64,000 nt of DNA, from assembly GCF_964340395.1 (NCBI RefSeq), contig NC_135555.1, positions 19,185,615-19,249,614 of the forward strand. Direction: 5' to 3'. Positions 49,829 through 60,928 of the stretch are shown here, piece after piece (the stretch's first letter is position 1; the number at the start of each line of letters is the position of its first letter). The notes under the pieces were generated by a model. The model saw only the letters and a program-made list of their open reading frames with translations. It was not told the origin of the DNA and did not search any database. Origin of the DNA: Glandiceps talaboti. Taxonomy: Eukaryota > Hemichordata > Enteropneusta > Spengelidae. The position numbers and the translations under genes are program-made.

Positions 49829-52800
49829 TGACTGATAGGCAGACTGATAGACAGATAGACATACACTTTCAAACATGAGATTATAAGTACATTAAGGCAC
49901 TGAGACACAGAGCCAGACAGAGAGAGACATACTTACCAACATGAGATATATAAGCATGTTCAAGACAGCATTACTCATATCCATACTGGGTGCATGACTG
50001 AAATTATCTGTTAAGTAGCGGAATGCACCTGCTGCTCTTTCAAAATTTTGTATGGCTTTCTCTATACCCTCTTTCTGACTGCGATCCTATCAATTCAAGT
50101 AGATACAAATACAGTTAATTAAGACTAGTATTTCTTACGGCTTTATATAATCCAAAAGAAGATGAGTATGTATATCAATAATTCCTGTGGAAACACTGGA
50201 TATGACTTATTATGTGCATTTCATTCACTAATGAGTAGGGGTGTTACATTTCTCATGAAATGTCTGTTGTCAATAGCAACGGAGTGTTCCAAATGATACA
50301 GATTGCAAAAAGGAAGTATGGAGTTTAAAAACCTTGTATTGACATAAATCATATGTTTTCTGGTCTAATATGACAGTGCTATTTTACAGTCTTAAAGTTA
50401 AGAGTCTAAGGGACAAGTCAGATGTTCTGGGCTGAAATGTATTCATAGGATATATATTTATAGGCCTGGGGTATACTATATGCTAATGCTTGGCTGGTAG
50501 AACAATTCAACTGATGAGCTCAAAACTATGTACATCATATCAGTTGAATGTTCTACCAACCAAGCATACATCAAAATATTCCCCATTTGTAACTTGACCC
50601 TTTCAACTTTATCCAAGGTTCCTACTGTACAGTAAGATATTGCTCACCACCCACATGATAATAAAAGATAGAGATGAGGTGTGTCCATACCTGTTTAGCT
50701 CCTAATTGTGTATACAAAGCTGCTACATTAAATAAAACACTTCCTTTTTCAAACGCAGCAGTCCTCTGTGCTGACGGTACACCAGTTAGTGAATCGTACC
50801 TGTAGACAAAATACCAATGTTGATTTAGTTAAGTGTCTTTTCTTCTGGTATCAACATTCTGAGTAAAATCAATGGATAAACTGACATCTATTTGGTTAGT
50901 CAGCTGAAAGTTGGTGAACTTATAACTGTCCCGTTTCAAGTATCAGACATATGCAAGTACCCTTCAACATGAATATGTACTGCTTGTTCTATCGCTGATA
51001 GTATCTTTTAAATTTTTGATATATGACCTGCTGATGACCCCTAGTTTTGACTTTTTCGTAATGCGAGATGATGCTTGTTTGTTGATGATGATGTATTGGC
51101 TAATACTGAAATGTACACAATGTTGTGTTCACTGGACTCCAATCACAGTGTTTCTGATACAGGAATGAACCAACTTGTATGTCTTTGGAAGCAAACAATA
51201 AATAGATTCCTCCACTTACAATGTACACGTGCATCTGATGCATCTAAGAATGCTTTGTACATACCCAAACACACTACACACATTAGGATAGGGTAACATC
51301 AAATCTTGATGCATCACACAGAATTCAGATTTGGAATTGTTGTGCACCAGTAGCATGTCATGTAGAGGGTACACTGTTTTCCTCCCAACTTGATAAGAAT
51401 CATTCTTAGAGATGTAACTTAATCTAAGAAGTAAATGATTGGAAACTACTTACCAGTGGAAATATATACCTAAATGCCTATCTGTGGGAAAGAATCTATT
51501 TTCTATGAAGTAAAGTTGATTGTAATATTCATATAATAAGTCTAGCCCTTCTTCATTTCTCTTCGGTGTTCTCATGGCCTGAAAAAAAAAGACAGGAAAA
51601 ATAAATATCCAGACAATATTGTTTTGATAAGAAACTCATTCATATATAGTTTGTGATATTTATGAGTATACTATGATGCGCAAGCGTCTAGTCCTCTACT
51701 AACTTTGTGAACCAAGGGGTACACAATATGTTTATGATTTGAAATATATCGTGTCAACCTTTCAAATTTTACAGATCAACTCCAGACAGAAATGATAATT
51801 TTGCATATTTAATTGATAACGTGTTCACAGGATATTTGTAGTGATTGAACCCAGACTGTGGTATAACTCAAATTACCTTCACGTCAAGTACATTCGATGT
51901 TGGGGGATGTGTCTTCTATGAAGATTTGTGCATTTGCAAGTAGATGATTTTCAGACCACTAACCACTCATTTAACTAAGTGTCATACGTTAACTCTTGTA
52001 AAAATTGTAGATTTCTACGACAAACAACATTTATCAGTACAATGTGTACATGCCACAATATTTCAGTAATATGTGGTATAAAATAGACCGATTTTGAACT
52101 TTGACCTTATCTTATTATGAGTTCAAAAATTAACATAAAGGAATATACATCATATCTACCTGTCTCAAAGCCATAAGATCTTTAATTTCTTTTTCATATG
52201 ATTCTTGATCTTCACTGTAATGTTCTAAAATAAAATCCTGTAAGACAACAACAACAACAAGTTGGTAATTTTAGATTTAAGGTGAGCCACTGACAGTTTA
52301 TCTGATCTGTTTATCTGATCTGTTTCCTGGAGGGGTGTTCCCATTTAAAGATGGGCAGGTGGGTTATGAAATATAATAATGAAAGAAAAAAAGTACAAAC
52401 TATGAATTTAATAATCCTCTATATTTTAAGCCTAAAATGTACAATTTACAAATCGTAGAGGAAGTAGTTTCATTAATACTAATGGTGGTTTGCACATTGT
52501 ACAACATTTTGGATACATTCAATTAATGTGCATGTACAATAAAATGTTTGATATATATAGTTCTTTTACATGTTTGTTGAAAATTATAACTTTGAACAGA
52601 TTTTAGATAAAATGAATCCTGATAGCGAAAATATTTTTCCGTTCTTGAAGGGGGTGAATTTTCTTTTGCTCAACTTGTAATTAATTATTTGCGTACACCC
52701 TCCCCCTCCCCCTCCCCCAGTAGAGAGAATGTTAGTAATATTATGACAAGTGAAATTCTGGTAACATTTTTTACCAACACAAAAGGGTTGCACATTACAG

Positions 52801-55800
52801 TTTTCAACCAACATGACAAAATACAACCCAATTATCACAAGATTACAGATAAGTATGTTGAATTCCACAGACGGAAGCCATTTCTGTACAAGTAGATACT
52901 CTTACTGCTTGTAATGATAGCAGTGATATATGACACAAAGCTTCTAAGTGGTCTACATTTTTTTCAAATGAGTCATAATTCTGTTTTTGAGGTTTTTCAA
53001 GTCGCAACCAACACATACCTAATTAGAATCATTGGAAACGAAAGCGATATAATATTTGCGATATCCAAAATCAAAACTTGAATATTGTTTTCAGTTACTG
53101 AAAGATCTTACTGTCACTTGTCTTTCAGTATCTATGTATGTCTACATGTCTCTGTCTGCTTTCCAAATGACTTTATAATATTCGTTCAACCATTTTTTGA
53201 TTTCTGCGCTGTCAGCCCTCTAGCTGTTTCCATTTTTCATTTCTCATCGAAGAAATTGAATACAAAAACAGCTGCACTATCTGACTAGATTTATAGCTTG
53301 GCAGCGTTTCACAAAAAGTTCATAAATATCTATCTTTCTCTTGCACGTTCTCTGCCTGCTCGCTTTCAACTCCTCTCTCCTTTCTAATTTGGACTCTTAC
53401 CCCAATTCCCCCCCCCCTCCCCTTACTTGGGAAATACAATGTAGTTATTACATGTTGTCATCTTTTATCTCTTTTCTTTCTATTTTTATGGACATCACTT
53501 AAATCCACAATAATACAAACCTCAAGGAGTGACCTGCCCTTTCTTCCCACAATGCAATACTCACCTTGAATGGTATAGTAAAGTCTACATCTTTGGTTTC
53601 TTTGAGACCCAGCGGAATCATGGGTACACTCGACGTGAGGCTGTCAGTCTGGTAAGCTTCTACATCACTGTTCAACTCTTCCAGCTCCTCTTTCAACAAT
53701 TGTAAATTTGAGTTGACAAAGCTAAGTTCTAAGGCTACCTGTTCCTTTAACTTTTTGTTGGATGCTGCCCTGTAAAACAAACACAAAAACAAAACATTTA
53801 GAATCACAAGAAAAGGGATGATCTTTTTTTGTGTGTGTGTGTGTGCAATTTTTGAGTGAATATGTATTCCATGCAAGCTTTTCATGATGGATGGATGATC
53901 AATTTTTGGGGGCATTTTTTGATAAGCTGTGAACTGAAAATGACCCTTTTCCCTCAGGCTCCCCTCACCCCCAGTAATTTATCTAACGTCAAGTTACACT
54001 GTGATGTAATGATGTCATCATTCCTGGATTATCAGTCTCCCCTAATTAGGGAAAGGGAGATTAGACTACAAACATGTACATAAATTTGTATATGCCCACA
54101 ATGGCTGATCTGTCACTCAGTCCAACATCAAGTTTGAATTGTCATTGACTACCAAATTGAGTGAATACACACAGTATCAAAATGCTAGCACTGGATGTTA
54201 CATAGCTTATCTGAGTATGACTGTCATTATAATTGCAAATCCCAATGTATGTGATTAAGCCCATACGAATAATATTAAAGTGGCACAATCTGAGTTTATC
54301 AGCTTTTTACTCAAGTGACAAAACTTACATAAAAAGTTTGATTAAATTTTAAGTATTCTGGTATAATGTTAATATGGAAGAATTCCTTCTATGACATTAT
54401 AATTGTCTTCCTGACATTGTTAGAACGGTTGATTGCAGAGTGGGAAGTTCCTAGACATTTTTGAAATGTATAATAAATTATGTCATCGGATCATTTATAA
54501 GGTACATACCGGTATATGCTAATACCGGGTTTGAGTTCATTCAATTGCAAGTGGTGATGAAGCAATACTGTAATTAATATGCAGAAAAAATTATAACCCA
54601 AAATATATCAGCTTGTGCCCCTTTAATAACCAGAAGTGTGGTAAAAGTGTGGTATCAATCTTAGGGCTTTCATTATTTCAATGGGCTTCACACATATGCA
54701 ATAACTTTCACAAATAAGACTTGCAAATTGCACACTGTATATCAAAACAGTCATATATTTGTTTTCAATTTATCAGGGCAAGTATGCCTTCTATTGACCT
54801 AACCATGCAGAACACGTCACATTTCTCATGTCTGACCATGTGTGTAGAAACAAACACATTTCTCTCTTGGTAGACACTCATTCAGTTCCTGAGTACCATC
54901 AACTGCCAGTGCTTGTAAAGCCACTGACTTGATAAATGGTCACAGCTTCATTCATACGTATACCCATGCATGATATAGAGTTCTATCAACTCTGAGTGGT
55001 GGTTTCATTTACCAAGACATGTACAATTGATGTGTTCAACATGTGTTTGAATTGTTAAGTATACGTATGTAATGTATGACTGAATTACCATGGAATGTTC
55101 TAGTTGAGCTAGGTTCAATGACTGGACACAGCTAACAGAGCTCCCCATACATGATGGCATAATATAGGAATGTACTATCCTCCATACTAGCAAGAATGAA
55201 TTTCTACTCTATTAATTATTATACTGGTATCTGGGGGAAGGGTGCATGTATTCTTGTTGCCACAAGATGCACGCAATGGTATAACAACAGCTCGTAACAC
55301 TTTAGCTGCAACTTGAACATTGTTTTGAAACTGTTTCATTAGATATAATACATGTATGATTTGTGTGAACAATATTGTGTCACTCGTAAATGTAAACTAA
55401 ATGTATTTTTTGTACCTGTATATACATTCACATGTAATACTGATGTATGTACAAAATAACTCGCATCCAAAAATCAACTGTGATCCTAATTTCAAGCTGT
55501 TCCTGCACTCCTTATTATGGATAAAATTGATCTCTAATTAATAACGTACAATGTCTACATGTAATTATTGGTATTTTAATTAAACAATTTTCAGTGAATA
55601 CATTTGTTTGTTGTCTGATCACAAATACTCCAGTTACAGATAGTGCACCTTTAAAAGATCAAAGATTATACTTTCGAATCAACAACATATTTGGATTCAG
55701 AAGTAAGTCTTGTAGTAAGACCTTGAATCTTCACTCCGAAGGGTGTTGAACAAAAGCCAAGGATGACAGTCTGTCTGGTGCACAGCTCAAACCCTCGACA

Positions 55801-56197
55801 TTACCTTTGTCATTGTGTGATCTCAGTGACCACTTTTAAAATGAGTAGAATTGCCCAAGGGTCTAGCAGCTAGACTATTGAAGTCAGAAGTAGGCATCAC
55901 AAAATTTAAGAATTTCGGGAATTCCACTTCAGAATTAAATTGTTAAACACAGGGCAGACCTTCCTCTGACACGCTATCAAATTTTATAACCCTTCTTCAT
56001 TGTTGGTTATAAAAACTAGATACTCTGTGAAGTAGACCCATAAAGCTTCAAAAAACTTCACATCGAAGGAATTTCAATTTTACGGAGCACTTTTTGTCCA
56101 TGAGAGCATACTTAAAGAAAATGTTCATGTACAAACACTGACCTTAATACACTTTCACAGGTTTAATTTTATTAACTTACTTTGGTTCTACTGCCAT
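41215..56197 (-). CDS. RHPN2: Rhophilin (RHPN2-like) Rho-binding scaffold, 12 firm coding exons plus candidate first exon
   Basis: A cytoplasmic scaffold that binds GTP-Rho through HR1 and carries BRO1 and PDZ domains. Firm exons: 53769-53565, 52237-52160, 51578-51454, 50799-50691, 50086-49937, 49381-49286, 48914-48758, 48243-48127, 47391-47197, 46201-46125, 42085-41939, 41598-41215. All are GT-AG with consistent phases, 1840 nt in total. The HR1 second half is [23 protein letters not shown]1 runs from [13 protein letters not shown] through [20 protein letters not shown] and [20 protein letters not shown]. The PDZ has the carboxylate loop GFGFTVRG and [14 protein letters not shown]. The tail is Lys-rich and ends DAALW. 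The candidate first exon 56197-56181 encodes MAVEP plus two bases (Kozak AAATATGG, donor GTAAGT) and joins in phase, giving 618 aa. It lacks the usual ~60-80-residue N terminus with the first HR1 helix, so a conventional first exon may lie beyond the window. The first exon is uncertain; the rest is firm. Confidence 0.92.
42535..42570 (-). repeat. Fragment related to the 45.5-45.9 kb repeat end
   Basis: On the minus strand AACAGCGGAGCTATTCTG resembles GACAGCGGAGCTAATAAA at the end of the 45520-45915 repeat. Only this terminus is recognisable. Confidence 0.35.
43107..44584. mobile_element. Candidate non-autonomous hAT-like element in a rhophilin intron
   Basis: The left end CAGGGTTCGACACTGG and the inverted right end AAGGGTTCGACATACACG share GGGTTCGACA, about 1.48 kb apart. 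CAGGG starts fit hAT-type ends. Flanking 8-bp duplications are not identical, and no transposase is recognisable inside. The outer sequence is also inverted: CATACGGCGACAATC at 43057-43071 against the inverse of 45034-45056. Confidence 0.45.
45520..45915. repeat. Interspersed repeat with two internal subunits
   Basis: AAAAAAATCATAAAAAAT is followed in each subunit by TTGACTT/ACTTGG, ACAAATCT, then CACACCAAATATC-type and (A/T)CAAAGCAATC-type blocks (45532-45655 and 45684-45815). It ends in AAAGTTTGACGGACACC and a terminal hairpin around AGCTTTCGCTGACAGCGGAG. The plan is that of a widely dispersed invertebrate repeat, but I cannot name it. Confidence 0.5.
46830..47190. repeat. Imperfect tandem duplication, ~170-bp unit
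   Basis: 46833-46917 (AGAATCAAACTGAACAACAC, GGGGCAAATTTAATGAAACT) is repeated at 47010-47101 (AGAGTCAAACTGTACAGCAC, GGGCCAAATTTAGTCAAACT), with a third partial copy at 47155-47187. It lies next to exon 47391-47197. Confidence 0.75.
49540..49870. repeat. Diverged (CAGA)n satellite-like tract
   Basis: CAGA/CTGA units with interruptions and partial higher-order duplication (TACACTGACAGGCTGACAG-like segments at 49577 and 49689). A pure (CAGA)n core lies at 49797-49826. The open frames here are artefacts. Confidence 0.93.
50486..50567. ncRNA. 82-nt hairpin, pre-miRNA-like, in a rhophilin intron
   Basis: The left arm 50486-50515 and right arm 50539-50567 pair over about 29 bp, with one C:A mismatch and one bulged A, closing a 23-nt loop. 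Arm sequences include CTGGTAGAACAATTCAACTG and its near-inverse CAGTTGAATGTTCTACCAAC. Size and imperfections suit a miRNA precursor, but a tiny foldback MITE would look the same. Either strand could be the transcript. Confidence 0.4.
54275..54626. mobile_element. Candidate MITE with TTAAAG(T/G)GGCACAA ends
   Basis: The left end TTAAAGTGGCACAATCTGAG and the inverted right end TTAAAGGGGCACAAGCTGAT lie 352 bp apart, a 20-bp TIR with three or four mismatches. The interior is AT-rich and non-coding. A fragment of the same end lies at 10030-10068. Confidence 0.6.
55548..55654 (+). repeat. Dispersed repeat family A, copy 3
   Basis: It contains ACAATGTCTACATGTAATTA, TTGGTATTTTAATTAAACAA, TTTTCAGTGAATACATTTG, TGTCTGATCACAAATACTCC and AGTTACAGATAGTGCACC. 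Confidence 0.7.
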
Positions 56198-59100
56198 ATT
56201 TGTTTTGACCTTTGACCTGAATACATTGTAGACACCAAAGTGTAGAGATTATTCTTCTAATATATTCATTCTTTACAAATCAATTTTGTTTAGAAGTGTG
56301 AGAAAGAATAGTTCTACAATCCACATCTAAAATAATTCTAAAATCACACACAGGCAAAAAACCTGCAAAAAACAAACAATTTTCAGCGTTGGAATTTGAT
56401 AGTAAAGTGGTATATTTTTATAAGCTGACGTCATGCACCGTTGGTTTCTAAGCACACATGCAAAAAAAATTGTGAAAAACAACAATTTTCTACATTGGAA
56501 TTTGGTGGGAAAGTGATATAAGCTGATGTCTTGCACCAATGGTTTCTAAACACACACACACACACGCACACACACAATTGCAAAAACAAAAAATTTCTAT
56601 GTTGGGAAAGTGGTGTATAAAGCTGCCTTGCACGATTGGTCTCTAAGAATGCTGAATGACAGCTCAAACAATTTCAGAAATGACACCTCTCCTCAGATCT
56701 GTTAAATTGTTTCTACATATTTTCATGTCAGGAATTGTAGAATTTTACAATACACAAAATTTCTGACACTCTGACCACAATCATATTATCGAATGATCAC
56801 TATTCACAACACCATAAAGGTATCCGGGATAGTCAAGTCATGACAAATTAAACTTGCATATTTCCTGGATACAATCCATGGTACATACAAAATGTTATAC
56901 AGCAAGTTTGTCTCACCAATGTGACACATATTTGAATTTCTGCCATTATGAAGGTAAACTCAGCAAAGCACTTTGTTTCTTATCAACACAGACAGGCTAG
57001 TAATAGTACAGAATATCATTTTATTGGGTATTTGAGTAATTACAGCCATATGCTTAATTTGTTTATAGATTAAATTGTGTTATTATCTTCATAGCTGATG
57101 GGTGAAAATAGATAATACTCAGGGTCAGATAGCAAATCTTGTCTACTTATGCACTGGAGGGCAGGGTAGACAAGCCTTGTTCTCAGTGGAATGTTGAACA
57201 GATTTGATCAAATCTAATTGCAGTCAATTCTCTTGTCCCTACATGCACTTAGTTATCAGTTTGAACTAATGTGGAACCTTTATAAAAGCCACCTAAGGGA
57301 GATGGTTTCCAACAGATTCAAAGTAAATTGGTCCAAAGCCATTGCAAAAGCAAAATTGAATCAATTCAACCCTATCTACTGTCCAGTTTTCAGTGGGGAC
57401 AGTAACCGGTTTTCAATGAACCAATATACCTGAATCAAAGGAGCAAGTGCTACTATCTACAACTTGATTTGAGCAAAAAATATGATGTGGATCTTTTGTA
57501 TCTTCAAATCTTCAAACAGAACTATACTTAGATTAGAACTACCAATTTCTCTTTCCTTGGGGGTTGGGGGAGGGGGTTAAAAAGGTGGAAATTCACCAAA
57601 GTTTCCAAACGCTTTTTATTACTGTTTTTCTCTATTTCTCTTGTGACATGTGTACATAACTATGATATTTTTTGGGGGATAAATTTTAGTAGTAACACCT
57701 TTTTTTTATTTCGAGAGATTAAGCTCACATAAAATACATAACACGGTCTAAAATATGAAACCCTTAAAACATACTTCCAAGAAACACAAAGCACTACATT
57801 GATGTAGAAGGAAGTTACATGACAGTACAAATTGCATACTCTCTACTTACATACATGTAGTTACATGTGGCATACAACCTTTACATTTAAGAATTAGAAG
57901 TGACATTCTGTGAGCTGGTGGATCATACCACAGTCATGTGATAAAGAGAGTGAGTTAAGTGCTATTCATCGTACACAATAAGAATGCCTAGCTGTATTTA
58001 AGCAAAGGTATTTACATAGGAGAAAAGACCCACTTGTCAAAAGTTCATTCCCAATTGATTTGTTGTTTTGTGAATGAGTGCCTCCTTCCTACATCAGACG
58101 CGATACCTGAGGAGTTCATGTTCAAATTTCTCATGTACACATGTACATAGTTGATCAAAATCAGGATTGAAGTTGAACTTGAACAAATACACCAATACAA
58201 TGACATCAATGTCTGTGCTCTGCAATTCAGCTCTGTTCGAAACAGGGCGTTATGAGGTACTGTTCTCATAAGTTTTTGACGTAAGACATGTTCTCATTTG
58301 TTGAGTTGGTTACTCAATGCGTGGGATCTGGATGTGCACTCCTATGGTATTGACATAGGAAGAAAGCACTACATACTCACAGAACAAAAACCAACAAATG
58401 ACAACAGAGGTAAATAGAGAAATTGTGCTATATTCACTGGTAACTTATACATCAGATCTTAATCAGATTGGGCTAAGGCTAGTTAATTATGATGATACAC
58501 CTTGTTCTTTATCCATAAATGTCACATCATCATTCCATTCTCCAAGGAACGACCATACCGCCCTTTCAAGTGAGAATGAACCAAATCTTTGTATAATGTG
58601 AAGTCACATGTACATGGAAGACCACAATAACGCACACACAGACAGCTATTATGCATGAACACAAATCAAGCAGAAGCCCAGCTTTGCAATTTTAACAATG
58701 AATAGACAGCTCGAAGGGTTTTGTTCAAAAACAGAAACTGTACAGACATGTTGACAATACTTTTCTTTTTTGGCGAAGTTATTTTAAGTATTCGGAAGGT
58801 ATTGTTTGGTAACTAAGACCTTTTAGCAAGTCAACCACCTTGCATACATGTAGCACTCACAACAGACTGAAAGTTGTGTAATTTTTAGTACCTGTGTATG
58901 CAAGACAAAGATCAAAGCAGATGAGAATACTGTATTTCTGTAAACTTTCTTGTGCAATTCATTTATTGTAATTTGTACTATGTAATGACAGACACATGTA
59001 CAGAAATTTTCCCCTAGATTTGGGACAATGTGGCTTTGCTGACAGGTTGGATTGTATGGTCACACAGAATAGACGAACAGGTTATTTGACCCCAGGGGTT

Positions 59101-59225
59101 ATGCAGTCTGAGATGGCACCTGATGGGTCACATGACTTTATGTCCATATATGCTAACTGGAGAGTCAATGCTGAGATGTCATGCCTGCTGTACAAATATG
59201 TTAATATGTTGAAATGTACATTTAC
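56198..59225. other. Upstream of rhophilin candidate first exon; no gene recognised
   Basis: 56330-56640 holds two or three diverged ~110-bp repeats (TGCAAAAAA, ATTTGGTGGGAAAGTG, AGCTGATGTCTTGCACC, TTGGTTTCTAAGCACACA). Otherwise AT-rich with no family-like exon. The promoter of the putative short rhophilin transcript would lie at its right of 56197, but no core element stands out. Confidence 0.4.
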
Positions 59226-59227
59226 AT

Positions 59228-59515
59228 GTAGGAGACCAATCAGGTGTGTTGTAACTAAAAGGACAAATTCAGGAGATCTGCAATCAGATGTATCCTTATT
59301 TAGGACAAATTGAGGACGCAAATCAGATGTATCCTAACAGTTAGGACACATCTGATTGGCCACCTGAATGTGTTCATTGTTTTAGTTACAAGTAAACTAA
59401 ACAAAGAACACATTCAAGAGACCAATCAGATGTGTCATAATTAAAAGAACACATTCAGGAGGCCAATCACATATGTCGTAACTAAAAGAACACATTTGAG
59501 AGATCTGCAATCAAC
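59228..59515. repeat. Cluster of direct and inverted ~50-bp units containing CCAAT
   Basis: The unit GACCAATCAG(A/G)TGTGT(C/T)(G/A)TAA, then CTAAAAGAACACATTCAGGA, recurs at 59233, 59432 and 59461 in direct orientation. It is inverted at 59335-59390 (CACATCTGATTGGCCACC, TGAATGTGTTC, TTTTAGTTAC). ATCAGATGTATCCT is further repeated at 59284 and 59312. Confidence 0.8.
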
Positions 59516-60813
59516 ACTTATGCTACAGTATGACATTGGATGATTGAATGAAATGGGAAAGAGAACACAAATAAATAATTCTTTTTTTCATGTAACATAC
59601 ATGTATATCTCGTATCATATGTGTGAATGAAACAACATACACCTGTTTTCCATTCATAACAAATATATAATAGCCATAAATAGACAAGGCATGTAACATG
59701 ATACAGAGTATGATTTCTGCTGGTAGTATCAATATGAATCTATTATATAATAAACAAACACTCCATACTATTAGTGCTGTCTGGTATTGCTAAATATGGC
59801 TGTCAATATGATCAATACATAACAAATCATAAAGCCAGAGTTACTTTGTGATTTCATTTCCACTAAAATTGACAAAAAGAAATGGTCAGGTGAGAAGCTG
59901 GAATGGGTACGCAGAGATGGGACCTGTAGGGCAGATGATTTTAGCCGGAGTGGGATTAGAATCATCTTTGCACTTTACTGGAGCACAGTCTATACCTTTG
60001 TGGTTGTTTGTAGCATAATGGTGAGGGGATTTTGAGTATCATAGCCTATCATGAATAGCATTTCCCCAATGTACCAGGCTTTCAGAACAACAGAACATCT
60101 TAAGTTTGACAACTGGGTTAGTTTTCAAGGGTTCTACAACCATACATGTAGTACATCAGCTGGAACCACATTTGATGTACATGTACAAAAATGTATGTAT
60201 ACCAGGTAGAGATGACCCTTCCTGCTGTGTACATGGATGATAGTTTTATCAGTACACATTCATATACTTTACATGTATTGCAACAACTACATTCCAACAT
60301 GTCATGTCATCCATCAGTACATACCACTTCTCTCCCAGCAGTGTCACGGAAGAACTAACAGCTCTGACATGCGAGAATGTTTATCTACTGCTGTACTCAG
60401 CTACATGCATTCTAGTATTACTTAATCCATAGTGTAATACACCACAGACCAAAATAGCACTTGATTGCTTTACTTAATATATAGTGTGACATTAACAGAC
60501 CAAAATAGTTACATTGATTGTTTTAGGCTTATTGGCAAGCTGTACTGAAACTACATTAAGGGCAATAAATCAATATTTAAATGATTGGCGCCACACTTTA
60601 TTTCATTAAAGTCTGAAACGTTTAAATTATAAACTGTAAAACTCGCAATTTAAAGTGATTGCAGCATTTAAATCTTACTAAATTATGTGTACAGTTGAAC
60701 TTGTAATTTGTGCTCTTTTACATGGACACACATAATTCGGTGTGCGAATTTTTCATTAAAATAATACCTGTATAGAAATTAGAAAGTGCCAACTTTAGTT
60801 CGCCATTGACATG

Positions 60814-60928
60814 TACACAGTCTAATTATTGGTATTTTAACAATTTTCAGTGCATATACTGTTAATCATCCGATTGAAAAACTACAGACTATAGTAATGC
60901 CCCACTTACAAACTAGTGCAGCTTTTAA
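60814..60928 (+). repeat. Dispersed repeat family A, copy 4
   Basis: ACACAGTCTAATTATTGGTA, TTTTAACAATTTTCAGTGCA, CATCCGATTGAAAAACTAC, AACTAGTGCAGCTTTTAA. Confidence 0.7.

Noticed and set aside
58045-58601. Candidate rhophilin N-terminal exon
   Set aside because: Neither strand encodes the RxGAENL-type segment or has a donor in the required phase.
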